DNA of 64,000 nucleotides from Eledone cirrhosa (GCA_964016885.1 OZ024744.1:111893290-111957289), one strand, 5' to 3'; shown: positions 20,765 through 33,215, numbered from the stretch's first letter. Made by a program: numbers and translations. Notes: generated by a model not told the origin, from the letters alone.

Positions 20765-21178
20765 GTAGGAGGAACCTCAGAGTCCTGCTGTAGCTGACCT
20801 CTACAGTACTTGATATAAACTATTCTTAAACATAAAAATAAAAACCAAAAAAACTCAATAGTCATGGCTAGAAGTTATATATGATAGGTGTGTTCAGTCA
20901 GGACAGCTGACCTGGGGCTAAACAACACCAATCTAAGATAGTTAGTAAGCAAAAATACTTTTTAATTGTACAGTCATTGCTTTGTACCTTCCAGCATAGA
21001 GAGCTATTTATATAGAAAATAGAAAACTCGTATCCAGAATATTTAGCGCTAAATGAAGTGAACCAGCAACAGGGTGTAAATGTGACTGTCATGGACATAC
21101 ACCGGTGCAAAACACTGTGACACATTGATGGTCTACAATTAGGTGGCCACCTTAGTAAATCAGACAACTATTTCTGTA
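20763..21178. other. no gene recognised
   Basis: Unique sequence starting ATGTAGGAGGAACCTCAGAG. The plus strand has stops in all frames and the longest minus-strand frame (20898-21167, 89 codons) has no recognisable domain. Confidence 0.5.
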
Positions 21179-21189
21179 CCACCACCACC

Positions 21190-21222
<33 letters not shown>

Positions 21223-21262
21223 GCTGCTGTTGCTGCTACTACAGTAGTAGTAGTAGTAGTGT
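21179..21262. repeat. compound triplet repeat with self-complementary ends
   Basis: (CAC)n, (TAC)n, CTGCTGCTGTTGCTGCTACT, then (AGT)n. The (CTA)n and (TAG)n blocks are reverse complements and can form a hairpin around the CTG-rich loop. A separate (GTT)8-9 lies at 21384-21415. Confidence 0.95.
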
Positions 21263-21383
21263 CACATCATTGAAGACTGTGTCTTTTGGATTAACCAGAT
21301 TCTTGTGTTAGCTTTAAAGTGTAAGAAGAGAATTTTCGTACCATTTTTCACTCTTCTCAGCAGAATATGAGGTTGACATTACA

Positions 21384-21415
21384 AGTTGTTGTTGTTGTTG
21401 TTGTTGTTGTTGTTG
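21384..21415. repeat. (GTT)n
   Basis: About ten GTT units. Confidence 0.97.
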
Positions 21416-21446
21416 GGAAGACGTAACAGCCAGTATTGGTGTGTGT

Positions 21447-21452
21447 ATGTAA

Positions 21453-21516
<64 letters not shown>

Positions 21517-21560
21517 TTACACATATTTACTTACACATATTTACATACACATATGTACAT
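21447..21560. repeat. CA/TA microsatellite
   Basis: ACACACACACATACATATAT, about 45 bases of TA, then CTTACACATATTTA repeated. Confidence 0.95.
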
Positions 21561-21722
21561 ATGGATACACAGTAAAGTGGTAGCGTCAATGCAACAATAA
21601 AAGAAACTGTAAAGGTGTTGGCATTTGTAAAGGAGGAAACCCTACCAAAAATGGTGTATATGAGTAAAGCATAGTCATCAGAACCTCATTAGTTTCATAG
21701 TTCTTGCTACACTAAACTATAT

Positions 21723-22168
<446 letters not shown>

Positions 22169-22616
22169 ACATTACGTAGATTTATGATATATCTAATATA
22201 AACACACATACAAGGGCCAGCTGAAAAGTTCAGAGGCTGACTAAGATACTCCCATGGAATGACCAAATGAGGTTTATTTCTCTCAACATAGTCACTGGAA
22301 AGGAACAATGCAGTTATTAATAAGAAAAGTTGAAATTAATGCATGTAAGATTTCACAGCTCTAGCATCATTTCATAATCATTTCAGCCAACACTTGTATA
22401 ATATACAGATGAATATAAATACACACAAACACACACAAACACACACACATCTATCTATCTAGTGAACCAATTTGTCAATAATGGCGGTGCCACTGTATTT
22501 GAAATGTGATAAGAATCACATATCTGATGGTTGGCAGTTAAGAAAGGTTTCTTGCTTTACGGCAATTTTCAGTTTGAACCATCAGAAAAGTCATTCTTAT
22601 TATTTTTCTTATACAT
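22169..22616. other. no gene recognised
   Basis: It contains CAAGGGCCAGCTGAAAAGTT near 22211, which resembles a mariner-type end, and a short CA tract at 22423-22450. Neither is strong. A short ATCATCATC run near 22617 begins the next SINE tail. Confidence 0.4.
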
Positions 22617-22938
22617 ACATCATCATCATCATCATCACCATCATCATCATCATTTTACGTCCGCTTTTCCCTGCTTGCAAGGTTGGGACGGGAACTGATT
22701 CTGGCTTGATTTCTACAGCTGGATGCCCTTCCTAACACCAACCTCATTCACAGTGAGTGCTGGGTGCTTTTTTGCCGTGGCACCTCCACGACTACTTTAC
22801 AGTGGAATGATAGGGACCCCAGTCCCTATCATCTCATTTCTACAGCTGAGTAAACTGGAGCAATGTGAAATAAAGTGTCTTGCTCAAGGAAACAACACAC
22901 TTTATTTCACATTGTTCCAGTTTACTCAGCTGTAAATA
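22617..22938 (-). mobile_element. SINE with LINE-type tail, ending in a hairpin
   Basis: Minus strand: CTGAGTAAACTGGAGCAATG region, then GTAAAGTAGTCGTGGAGGTG, GAATGAGGTTGGTGTTAGGA, AGCGGACGTAAAATGATG. Instead of the tRNA head, 22838-22938 is an inverted repeat: TACAGCTGAGTAAACTGG, AATGTGAAATAAAGTG and their complement, separated by TCTTGCTCAAGGAAACAAC. A copy that turned back on itself. Confidence 0.82.
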
Positions 22939-22960
22939 TATATATATATATGCACACAAG

Positions 22961-23000
22961 CAGGGAAAAGCGGACGTAAAATGACGATGATCATGATGAT
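22961..23000 (+). mobile_element. detached SINE 3' tail
   Basis: AAGCAGGGAAAAGCGGACGT then AAAATGACGATGATCATGAT is the 3' tail in plus orientation, the mirror of the tail at 22617-22680. It supports a head-to-head rearranged SINE pair across 22617-23000. Confidence 0.75.
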
Positions 23001-23013
23001 ATATGCAATACAT

Positions 23014-23196
<183 letters not shown>

Positions 23197-23205
23197 TGCA
23201 CACAT

Positions 23206-23262
23206 TATTATCATCATTGATTTTACGTCCACTTTTCTATGCTTGCATGGGTTGGGCATAGG
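23206..23262 (-). mobile_element. LINE/SINE 3' tail fragment
   Basis: TTATCATCATTGATTTTACG, CCACTTTTCTATGCTTGCAT and GGGTTGGGCATAGG are the reverse complement of the 3' end of the LINE family. Confidence 0.7.
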
Positions 23263-23317
23263 AAGGAAGGGGATGGTGAAAACACTATAGCAAAACAGCA
23301 GCTAGCGTTCCATTGCT

Positions 23318-23530
23318 ACGCTGTGTGTGTGTAGTGTGTGTGTGTGAGTGTGTGTGTGAATGTATATGTGTGAGTGTGTATTTTTGTAAGTGTGTCTGTG
23401 TTTGCATGTTTATTATACTCATACATATAAATGTATGCATATGCACACACACACACAAACGCACATACACACACACACGAACACACACACATATGCACAT
23501 ACACAAATGCACACACATATACACATACGT
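23318..23530. repeat. GT then CA microsatellite
   Basis: TGTGTGTG-rich bases to about 23410, then CACACA-rich bases with TATGCACATACACAAATGCA. The two halves are roughly complementary and could pair. Confidence 0.93.
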
Positions 23531-24035
23531 GCCAGTGTGTTGAAAAAAATGTTAGTCCTGCATAATTCTATATAGGCCAGTTTGGGCTATTACTGATATA
23601 ATCTTGAAACAGCACTGTCTGGCATTCTCAACCATACTGGCAACTCTATGATATAAACAAAGAGGAAAATAAAGAAAAATGAAACTTTTATTGCAACAAA
23701 ACAATATTTTTGTTCGGCAGGTGAAAGAATAAAAAATTGGAGACCATATTTCTTATGAAATAATCTCTATTTCAATTAATGAATTAAGAATTTTGAGGGA
23801 TTTACAAAAATAATTATTCCATTACTCAGGAAGTAACTTAACATATTGATCTTATATAAAATTAGGTTGTAAGATTTTAATTTAAATAGGACCGACCCCT
23901 TCATAATGGGGGGTTATAAAAGTAGAGACTATTTTGACTGGGTTGGTATGAAAAGTGTTGAAATGTAGTGAAACAGGGACCAACTTTACTTTCGACTTCA
24001 CTATTAAAATATAGTAAATTTTATTTGCACACTTT
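23531..24035. other. no gene recognised
   Basis: AT-rich unique sequence. It contains TAAAAGTAGAGACTATTTTG near the satellite edge, no domain and no terminal repeats. Confidence 0.5.
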
Positions 24036-25663
24036 CTCACTTCTCTCTCTGTTACTCAGTCTTTCTCTCTTCTCTCTCTATTACTCAGTCTTTCTCTCTT
24101 CTCTCTCTATTACTTACTCTTTCTCACTTCTCTCTCTAATAGTCAGTCTTTCTCTCTTCTCTCTCTGTTACTCAGTCTTTCTCTCCTCTCTCTCTGTTAC
24201 TCAGTCTTTCTCTCTTCTCTCTCTCTATTACTCAGTCTTTCCCTCTTCTCTCTCTGTTACTCAGTCTTTCTCACTTCTCACTCTATTACTCAGTCTTTCT
24301 CTCTTCTCTCTGTTACTCAGTCTTTCTCACTTCTCACTCTATTACTCAGTCTTTCTCTCTTCTCTCTCTATTACTCAGTCTTTCTCTCTTCTCTCTCTAT
24401 TACTCAGTCTTTCTCTCTTCTCTCTCTGTTACTCAGACTTTCTCTCTTCTCTCTCTCTATTACTCAGTCTTTCTCTCTTCTCTCTCTATTACTCAGTCTT
24501 TCTCTCTTTTCTCTCTCTGTTACTCAGTGTTACTCTCTCTGTTACTCAGTCTTTCTCTCTTCTCTCACTATTACTCAGTCTTTCTCACTTCTCACTCTAT
24601 TACTCAGTCTTTCTCTCTTCTCTCTGTTACTCAGTCTTTCTCTCTTCTCTCTCTATTACTCAGTCTTTCTCTCTTCTCTCTCTATTACTCAGTCTTTCTC
24701 TCTTCTCTCTCTCTCTATTACTCTCTTCTCTCTCTATTACTCAGTCTTTCTCTCTTCTCTCTGTTACTCAGTCTTTCTCTCTTCTCTCTCTAATACTCAG
24801 CCTTTCTCTCTTCTCTCTCTATTACTCAGCCTTTCTCTCTTCTCTCTCTATTACTCAGTCTTTCTCACTTCTCTCTCTGTTACTCAGTCTTTCTCTCTTC
24901 CCTCTCTATTACTCAGCCTTTCTCTCTTCTCTCATTGTTACTCAGTCTTTCTCACTTCTCTCTCTATTACTCAGTCTTTTTCTCTTCTCTCTCTGTTACT
25001 CAGTCTTTCTCACTTCTCTCTCTATTACTCAGTCTTTCTCTCTTCTCTCTCTGTTACTCAATCTTTCTCTCTTCTCTCTCTAATACTCAGTCTTTCTCAC
25101 TACTCTCTCTATTACTCAGTCTTTCTCTCTCTATTAGTCAGTCTTTCTCACTTCTCTCTCTGTTACTCAGTCTTTCGCTCTTCTCTCTCTATTACTCAGT
25201 CTTTCTCACTTCTCTCTCTGTTACTCAGTCTTTCTCACTTCTCACTCTATTACTCAGTCTTTCCCTCTTCTCTCTCTGTTACTCAGTCTTTCTCACTTCT
25301 CTCTCTCTATTACTCAGTCTTTCTCACTTCTCTCTCTGTTACTCAATCTTTCTCTCTTCTCTCTCTATGTTACTCAGTCTTTCTTCTCTCTCTCTGTTAC
25401 TCAGTCTTTCTCTCTTCTCTCTCTAATACTCAGTCTTTCTCTCTTCTCTCTCTATTACTCAGTCTTTCTCTCTTCTCTCTCTGTTACTCAGTCTTTCTCT
25501 CTTCTCTCTCTGTTACTCAGTCTTTCTCTCTTCTCTCTCTCTATTACTCAGTCTTTCTCTCTTTTCTCTCTGTTACTCAGTCTTTCTCTCTTCTCTCTCT
25601 CTGTTACTCAGTCTTTCTCTCTTCTCTCTCTCTATTACTCAGTCTTTCTCTCTTCTCTCTCTT
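24036..25663 (+). repeat. pyrimidine-rich satellite, 29-31-bp unit
   Basis: About 55 copies of TATTACTCAGTCTTTCTCTC plus TTCTCTCTC, with TGTTACTCAG variants. The plus strand is mostly C and T interrupted by TTACTCAG. Open frames of up to 371 codons encode L, S, F and Y runs only and are not genes. Confidence 0.96.
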
Positions 25664-25921
25664 AAAATAAATAAACTTCCCACAAAGTTATTCACTCATA
25701 CATACAGATGGACATGTAGTCATAACATTGGAATAATACACACACAAACACGTAAATACAGACACGTATAACTACACACACTAACACACACATATATAGA
25801 GATATTATATACTTATAAATACACACACATATAAATACACACACATAAATACACACATACTATATATAAATACACAAAATGTCCAATGTCATATAGGTTT
25901 GAGAATGTTGAATGTTGTTAC
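25664..25921. other. short unique and CA-rich spacer
   Basis: CACACACATATAAATACACA-type microsatellite and about 100 bp of unique sequence between two arrays. Confidence 0.6.
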
Positions 25922-27195
25922 AGGAAGTAGTGGTGCTGCTGCTGCTGCTGGTGGTGGTGGTGGTGGTGGTGGTGGTGGAGGTGGTAGTGGTAGTGGTAGT
26001 GGTGGTGGTGGTGGTAGTGGTAGTGGTGGTGGTGGTGGTAGCGGTGGTAGTGGTGGTGGTGGCGGCGGTGGTGGTAGTGGTGGCGGTGGTGGTAGTGGTG
26101 GTGGTGGCGGTGGTAGTGGCGATGGTGGTGGGAGTGGTGCTGCTGGTGATGGTGGCGGTGGCGGTGGTGCTGCTGGTGGTGGTGGAGGTGGTAGTGGTAG
26201 TGGTAGTGGTAGTGGTGGTGGTGGTGGTGGTGGTGGTAGTGGTGGTGGTGGCGGCGGTGGTGGTGGCGGTGGTGGTAGTGGTGGTGGTGGCGGTGGTAGT
26301 GGTGGTAGTGGCGATGGTGGTGGGAGTGGTGCTGCTGGTGATGGTGGCGGTGGCGGTGGTGCTGCTGGTGGTGGTGGAGGTGGTAGTGGTAGTGGTAGTG
26401 GTGGTGGTAGCGGTGGTAGTGGTGGTGGTGGCGGCGGTGGTGGTGGCGGTGGTGGTAGTGGTGGTGGTGGCGGTGGTAGTGGTGGTAGTGGCGTTGGTGG
26501 TGGGAGTGGTGCTGCTGGTGATGGTGGCGGTGGCGGTGGTGCTGGTGGTGGTAGTGGTGATAGTGGTGGTGGTAGTGGTGGTTGAGGTTGTTGTAGTGGT
26601 AGTGTTGGTGGTTGTAGTGGTGGTGGTGGTAGTAGTGGTGATGGTAGTGGTGGTGGTGGGAGCGGCGGTGGTGGTGTTGGTGGTAGTGGAAGTGGTGGTA
26701 GTAGGTAGTGGTGGTGGTGGTGGTGGTAGTGGTGGTGGTGGTAGTAGTAGGTAGTGGTGGTGGTATGGTGGTGGTAGTGGTGGTGGTGGTGGCGGCGGTG
26801 GTAGTGGTGGTGGCAGTGGTGGTGGTGGTAGTGGAGGTTGTTGTAGTGGTAGTGTTGGTGGTTGTAGTAGTGGTGGTTGTAGCGACGGTGGTGGTGGTGG
26901 TAGTTGAAGTGGTGGTTGTGGTAGTAGGTAGTGGTAGTGGTGGTGGTAATGGTGGTGGTAGTAGGTAGTGGTGGTGGCGGTAGTGGTCATAGTGGTGATG
27001 GTGGTATGGTTGTGGCTGTGGTGGTAGTGGTGGTGTTGGTAGTGGTGATGGTTGAGGTGGTGGTGGTGGTCGTGGTAGTGGTGTTGGTAGTAGTGTTCGT
27101 AGAAGTGTTGATGGTGGTAGTGTTGGTAGTAGTGATGTGGGGTGGTGGTGCTGGTTCATGTTACTGGTGTTGCTGTTTGTGTTGTAGTGGTATGG
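25922..27195 (+). repeat. (GGT)n-dominated triplet array, 1.27 kb
   Basis: GGT with GGC, AGT, GCT and GAT variants. A longer pattern (GATGGTGGCGGTGGCGGTGG with GTGCTGCTGGTG) recurs about every 192 bp at 26148, 26340 and 26520, so there is higher-order duplication. All frames stay open as poly-Gly, poly-Val or, on the other strand, poly-Thr/His/Pro. No gene. Confidence 0.95.
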
Positions 27196-27215
27196 TAGAG
27201 GTGGTCTGCCTTGTG

Positions 27216-29722
27216 ACAGACATTAGACTGTGGCCATACTGGGGCACTCCCTTGATATAGTCTACCATATCAACCTCAGTACTGTTTTACTGGTGTCAGT
27301 CATTAGACTGTGGCCATACTGGGGCACTCCCTTGATATAGTCTACCATATCAACCTCTGTACTGTTTTACTGGTGTCAGTCATTAGACTGTGGCCATACT
27401 GGGGCACTACCTTGATATAGTCTACCATATCAACCTCAGTACTGTTTTACTGGTGTCAGTCATTAGACTGTGGCCATACTGGGGCACTACCTTGATATAG
27501 TCTACCATATCAACCTCAGTACTGTTTTACTGGTGTCAGTCATTAGACTGTGGCCATACTGGGGCACTACCTTGATATAGTCTACCATATCAACCTCTGT
27601 ACTGTTTTACTGGTGTCAGTCATTAGACTGTGGCCATACTGGGGCACTACCTTGATATAGTCTACCATATCAACCTCAGTACTGTTTTACTGGTGTCAGT
27701 CATTAGATTGTGGCCATACTGGGGTACTACCTTGATATAGTCTACCATATCAACCTCAGTACTGTTTTACTGGTGTCAGTCATTAGACTGTGGCCATACT
27801 GGGGCACTACCTTGATATAGTCTACCATATCAACCTCAGTACTGTTTTCCTGGTGTCAGTCACTAGACTGTGGCCATACTGGGGCACTACCTTGATATAG
27901 TCTACCATATCAACCTCAGTACTGTTTTACTGGTGTCAGTCATTAGACTGTGGCCATACTGGGGCACTACCTTGATATAGTCTACCATATCAACCTCAGT
28001 ACTGTTTTACTGGTGTCAGTCATTAGACTGTGGCCATACTGGGGCACTACCTTGATATAGTCTACCATATCAACCTCAGTACTGTTTTCCTGGTGTCAGT
28101 CACTAGACTGTGGCCATACTGGGGCACTACCTTGATATAGTCTACCATATCAACCTCAGTACTGTTTTACTGGTGTCAGTCATTAGACTGTGGCCATACT
28201 GGGGCACTACCTTGATATAGTCTACTATATCAACACCAATACTGTTTTACTGGTGTCAGTCATTAGACTGTTGCCATACTGGGGCACTACCTTGATATAG
28301 TCTACTATATCAACACCAGTACTGTTTTACTGGTGTCAGTCATTAGACTGTGGCCATACTGGGGCACTACCTTGATATAGTCTACCATATCAACCTCAGT
28401 ACTGTTTTACTGGTGTCAGTCATTAGACTGTGGCCATACTGGGGCACTACCTTGATATAGTCTACCATATCAACCTCAGTACTGTTTTACTGGTGTCAGT
28501 CATTAGACTGTGGCCATACTGGGGCACTACCTTGATATAGTCTACCATATCAACCTCAGTACTGTTTTACTGGTGTCAGTCATTAGACTGTGGCCATACT
28601 GGGGCACTACCTTGTTATAGTCTACCATATCAACCTCAGTACTGTTTTACTGGTGTCAGTCATTAGACTGTGGCCATACTGGGGCACTGCCTTGATATAG
28701 TCTACCATATCAACCTCAGTACTGTTTTACTGGTGTCAGTCATTAGACTGTGGCCATACTGGGGCACTACCTTGATATAGTCTACCATATCAACCCCAGT
28801 ACTGTTTTACTGGTGTCAGTCATTAGACTGTGGCCATACTGGGGCACTACCTTGATATAGTCTACCATATCAACCCCACTACTGTTTTACTGGTGTCAGT
28901 CATTAGACTGTGGCCATACTGGGGCACTACCTTGATATAGTCTACCATATCAACCTCAGTACTGTTTTACTGGTGTCAGTCATTAGACTGTGGCCATACT
29001 GGGGTACTACCTTGATATAGTCTACCATATCAACCTCAGTAATGTTTTACTGGTGTCAGTCATTAGACTGTGGCCATACTGGGGCACTACCTTGATATAG
29101 TCTACCATATCAACCTCACTACTGTTTTACTGGTGTCAGTCATTAGACTGTGGCCATACTGGGGCACTACCTTGATATAGTCTACCATATCAACCTCAGT
29201 AATGTTTTACTGGTGTCAGTCATTAGACTGTGGCCATACTGGGGCACTACCTTGATATAGTCTACCATATCAACCTCAGTACTGTTTTACTGGTGTCAGT
29301 CACTAGACTGTGGCCATACTGGGGCACTACCTTGATATAGTCTACCATATCAACCTCACTACTGTTTTACTGGTGTCAGTCATTAGACTGTGGCCATACT
29401 GGGGCACTACCTTGATAGAGTCTACCATATCAACCTCAGTACTGTTTTACTGGTGTCAGTCATTAGACTGTGGCCATACTGGGGCACTACCTTGATATAG
29501 TCTACCATATCAACCTCAGTAATGTTTTACTGGTGTCAGTCATTAGACTGTGGCCATACTGGGGCATTACCTTGATACAGTCTACCATACAACCTCAGTA
29601 TTGTTTTATTGGCGTCAGTCATTAGACTGTGGCCATACTGGGGCACTGCCTTGATATAGTCTACCATATCAATCTCACTACTGTTTTACTTGTGTCAGTC
29701 ATTAGACTGTGGCCATACAGTT
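27216..29722 (+). repeat. 80-bp tandem satellite, about 31 copies
   Basis: Unit: CATTAGACTGTGGCCATACT, GGGGCACTACCTTGATATAG, TCTACCATATCAACCTCAGT, ACTGTTTTACTGGTGTCAGT. The period is exactly 80 bp through nearly the whole array; the last three units lose or change bases and the array ends in GGCCATACAGTTTTC. It shares GGCCATACTGGGGCA and the GTCA-T-GACT motif with the 51-bp satellite at 1-2267. Confidence 0.97.
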
Positions 29723-30480
29723 TTCTATCATAGAACCAGTGGTGTTTTCAAGCCGTTTGGTATCAAAAGAGTTAAACCCTGTTCCATTGGCTCTCTAATT
29801 TCTTGGCTAATCTCTTCTGACTGATTTTATTTATAGAAACATGTTTGCACATACAAGAAGGATTCTTTAAAGGAAGAAAAAACTGAATTTCTGGATGAAT
29901 TCATGTTTGTTTGAAAAAGTAATTATGAACAATAGACAAGATTATTTCAATTTGTGTCTGTGTCAAGAAGTCCAACATGTCCAGGTGAAATGGATAGTAA
30001 AGCCTATGTCATCAGGCATAACCAATTAGTTGCTGTCTTAATTACATATCTCAATAACACCTGCAACTTTCACACTTCCTTCTATGACAAAACCATTTCC
30101 CAAGAGAATGAAGTATTAGCTCATAAGATTCTCTACTGCTTAAAGCCACATATTTGTACCAGACAACATTAACTACATTATATATTAAAGTGTTTACTGT
30201 AATACTGAAAATGTTCACAACAATCTGTTCACCAATAAAGATACTATAAACATTCGAATTCAACAATTTTTATATACTTTCTGCTGACTAATTATAGGAT
30301 GTTTAATAGTTAATTAATAAAAGGAGTGAGATAATTACAGTTACCATCATTAACACGACTATTAATTAACTTGTCATTCAATCAGAACTATCACATCACC
30401 TGGGAAATTTAATTTGTGAATTATTATTATGTTAAATTGGGTGTGAATTAGATAAATTGTTAAAGTATTCAACATTATAT
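29723..30480. other. unique sequence, no gene recognised
   Basis: About 760 bp of AT-rich unique sequence. Small frames (29954-30172, 30051-30266) have no recognisable domain. It is the longest non-repetitive stretch near this point and could hold a regulatory or intronic segment, but nothing in it shows that. Confidence 0.5.
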
Positions 30481-31345
30481 GTTGGTGTCCATTAACTTTT
30501 CAGTTGATATCCCACCAAGGGCGATCTTTATCAGGGCTGCTAAAATAAAGTACCAGTCAAGTAATGGGGTTGATATAATTGCTGGCCTTCAGTCTGAAAT
30601 AGAAACCATTATTGTTTCAGTCACGAGACTGTGTCCCCTTTACTTGATCATACGGCCCTTTATTGTCTGAGTTCAAATGCCGCCGAGGTTAACTTTGCCT
30701 TTCATCCTTACGGGGGTCGATAAAATAAAGTACCAGTAATACACCGGGGTAATTGTTGGCCTTGTGCCTAAAGTGGAAACAATTATTTAGTGGATTGTCA
30801 GAATTGGTAGAGTTTCTGCTTTTTATGTTCTCAATTCAAATCCTGTTGAGGTCAACTTTACCTTTCATCCTTTCTGATGTTGATAAAATATAGTAGCAGT
30901 AATGTACCAGGGTCAGTATAATTGTCTTCTCCCCCTCCCACAAATTGTCGGCCTTGTGCCAGCAGTAGGGGGTCGTACACCATGCTTTTCAGCATAGAAT
31001 TATGGCCCTTTATGGTCTGATTTCAAATCCCACAGGTTCAATTTGCCTTTCATCCTTACGGGGTGGATAAAACAAAGTACCAGTAATACACCGGTATAAT
31101 TGCTGGCCTTGTGCCAAAAGTAGGGACAATTATTACTACCATTATCGGGTTGGACGCCATGCTTTCTAGCATAGTTAAGTCCCTTAACGACCTGAGTTCA
31201 AAATCCCGCCGAGGTTGACTTTGCCTTTCATCCTTACGGGGTCGATAAAACAAAGTACCAGTAATACACCTGGATAATTGCTGGCCTTGTGCCAAAAGTA
31301 GAAACCATTATTGTTTCAGTCATGAGACTGTGTCCCCTTTACTTG
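30481..31345 (+). mobile_element. cluster of five tRNA-derived SINE copies
   Basis: Successive plus-strand copies at about 30490-30605, 30650-30787, 30792-30967, 30968-31136 and 31137-31303, each with GCCTTTCATCCTT, AAAGTACCAGTAAT and GGCCTTGTGCC-type blocks and, in the last three, B-box-like TTCAAATCCC. The cluster is bracketed by 46-bp direct repeats containing TTGTTTCAGTCA and GAGACTGTGTCCCCTTTACT (30605-30650 and 31303-31349). Confidence 0.88.
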
Positions 31346-31349
31346 ATCA

Positions 31350-31664
31350 TACTAACACTATTTCTTATTTTATTGATCACTTATTGATGAATCACTAAAT
31401 CACAGGACATAAACACAAACACAAATATACCCCTGCAACCCACAGTGATTTTTCAAAGGAAATTTGAAGAAAGTACAATAAAGTAAAGTACTCAATACAT
31501 TTATAGCAAAGATTTGTGTATGAAATACTCAGAAAATTTTTCCTTATGACTTCAAACAAACGAAACAGTTCTAGTCCTGTATAAGTAATTTCTATTTATA
31601 ATTAAGAGATATATATAGAGAGAAAAGTAAAGAAATATGATATAGCGAAGACAGGATGATTGTA
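31350..31664. other. no gene recognised
   Basis: Unique AT-rich sequence leading into the triplet array; AGATATATATAGAGAGAAAA near 31606. Confidence 0.5.
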
Positions 31665-31665
31665 G

Positions 31666-32572
31666 ACGGTGGTGGTGGTAGTGGTGGCAGTAGTGGTGGT
31701 GGTGGTGATAGTGGTGGTGGTGGTAGTAGTGGCAGTAGCGGGGGGGGGGGTGATGGTGGTAGTGGTGGTGGTGGGTAGTCGTGATGGTGGTGATAGTGGT
31801 GGCAGTAGTGGTGGTAGTGGTGATGGTGGTAGTGGTGGTGGTGGTGGTGGTGGCAGTAGTGGTGGTGGTGGTGATAGTGGTGGTGGTAGTAGTGGCAGTA
31901 GCGGGGGTGGTGGTGATGGTGGTAGTGGTGGTGGTGGTGGCAGTAGTGGTGGTGGTGGTGGTAGTAGTGACAGTAGCGGGGGGAGGGGGGGGGGGTGATG
32001 GTGGTAGTGGTGGTGGTGGTGATGGTGGTAGTGGTGGTGGTGGCAGTAGCGGGGGTGGTGGTGATGGTAGTAGTGGTGGTGGTGGTGATGGTGGTGATGG
32101 TGGTGGTGGTGGTGGTGGTGGTGACGGTGGGTGATGGTGGTGGTGATGGGTAGTCGTGATGGTGATAGTGGTAGTGGTGGCAGTAAGGGTGGTGGTGGGT
32201 AGTCGTGATGGTGGTGGTGGTAGTGGTGGTGGTAGTGGTGGCAGTAGTGGTGGTGGTGGTAGTGGTGGTGGTAGTGGTGGTGATGGTGGTGGTAGTGGTG
32301 GCAGTAGTGGTGGTGGTGGTGATGGTGGTGGGTAGTTGTGATGGTGATAGTGGTAGTGGTGGCAGTAGTGGTGGTGGTGGCGATGGTGGTGATGGTGGTG
32401 GTAGTGATGGTGGTAGTGGTGGCAGTAGTGGTGGTGGTGGTGGTGGTAGTGGCGGTGGTAGTGGTGGCAATAGTGGTGGTGATGGTGATGGTGCTGGTGG
32501 TGGTGGTGGTGGTGATGGTGGTAGGTAGTCGTGATGGTCATGGTGGTAGTGGTGGTGGTAGCGGTGGTGTTG
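31666..32572 (+). repeat. (GGT)n-dominated triplet array
   Basis: GGT with AGT, GAT and GCA variants, and two G-rich interruptions (GCGGGGGGGGGG near 31738, GGGGGGAGGGGGGGGGG near 31978). Frame-open on several frames; no gene. Confidence 0.95.
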
Positions 32573-32639
32573 AAAAATGTATAGTGTTTTCACAGTATTT
32601 ACCTTCTGTTGTTTTTAATGTATATATATATATATTTTT

Positions 32640-32800
32640 CGTAGGTCCTTAAGTACCAGCTTGTTCTCTCTAAAACATTGAACATGTTGGTCCTCAGATC
32701 TAATGAAACATGCATACCTGGTATGCCACCATTATATTTAAACTCACCCCATGGACATGAATTGCTGTACCTTCGATCTCTTCACTGACCTAATACTACT
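32640..32800 (+). mobile_element. degraded hammerhead-containing repeat
   Basis: ATGTTGGTCCTCAGATCTAA, TGAAACATGCATACCTGGTA and TTGCTGTACCTTCGATCTC match 39140-39285. GAAAC follows a CTCAGATCTAAT segment where a hammerhead has CTGANGA plus stem II. Core lost. Confidence 0.45.
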
Positions 32801-32802
32801 GT

Positions 32803-32809
32803 GTGTGTG

Positions 32810-32873
<64 letters not shown>

Positions 32874-32875
32874 GA
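32803..32875. repeat. GT, (TA)n, (CA)n
   Basis: GTGTGTGTGTATATAT, about 40 bases of TA, then ACACACACACACAC: a self-complementary microsatellite. Confidence 0.97.
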
Positions 32876-33035
32876 AACAAGATGGCATAGGACAGAACAA
32901 AGGAGAGGCACAAAAACAAAGAAAAGAATCCCCAGTCACTGAAGAGGTCACAGAATGTGTGACGAAAGAACTTTGACAATATATAAACAACCATCTGGTT
33001 GTGGAACCAACCAACCAACCAACCAACCAACCGGA
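32876..33035 (+). mobile_element. solo PLE terminal repeat with hammerhead
   Basis: Unique sequence from AGAAACAAGATGGCATAGGA to the AACC run at 33007-33029 carries the hammerhead at 32935-32977, which shares TGTGTGACGAAAGAACTTTG with the 3' end of the PLE at 17100-19975. Probably a solo terminal piece of the same PLE family. Confidence 0.65.
32935..32977 (+). ncRNA. hammerhead ribozyme
   Basis: Stem I GTCA (32935-32938) pairs with TGAC (32974-32977). CTGAAGA is 32939-32945 (position 7 of the core may be any base). One unpaired G, then stem II GTCACA (32947-32952) with TGTGAC (32958-32963). GAAA is 32964-32967, stem III AG-AA-CT, U32973 at the cleavage site. The very short stem III is typical of PLE hammerheads. 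Confidence 0.75.
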
Positions 33036-33135
33036 AATTTATAAATTCCTAAATTTATAAATTTATTATGATAAATTGAAGTGAAAGCAACTGGTGCATG
33101 TGTTTCTTATTGGCAACATGACCCTCCCAAAGTAT

Positions 33136-33140
<5 letters not shown>

Positions 33141-33213
<73 letters not shown>
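33141..33213. repeat. (TA)n
   Basis: About 70 bases of uninterrupted TA. Confidence 0.98.

Positions 33214-33215
<2 letters not shown>

Noticed and set aside
23968..25083. 371-codon Leu/Ser-rich frame
   Set aside because: Translation of the pyrimidine satellite; it looks like a membrane protein only because CTC and TCT code for Leu and Ser.
25860..27260. Gly-rich, Val-rich and Thr/His-rich frames of up to 413 codons
   Set aside because: All frames of a GGT triplet array are open; amino-acid content follows directly from the triplet.
29954..30266. Host exon in the unique stretch 29723-30480
   Set aside because: Two overlapping frames on opposite strands, neither with recognisable protein features or clear splice sites.
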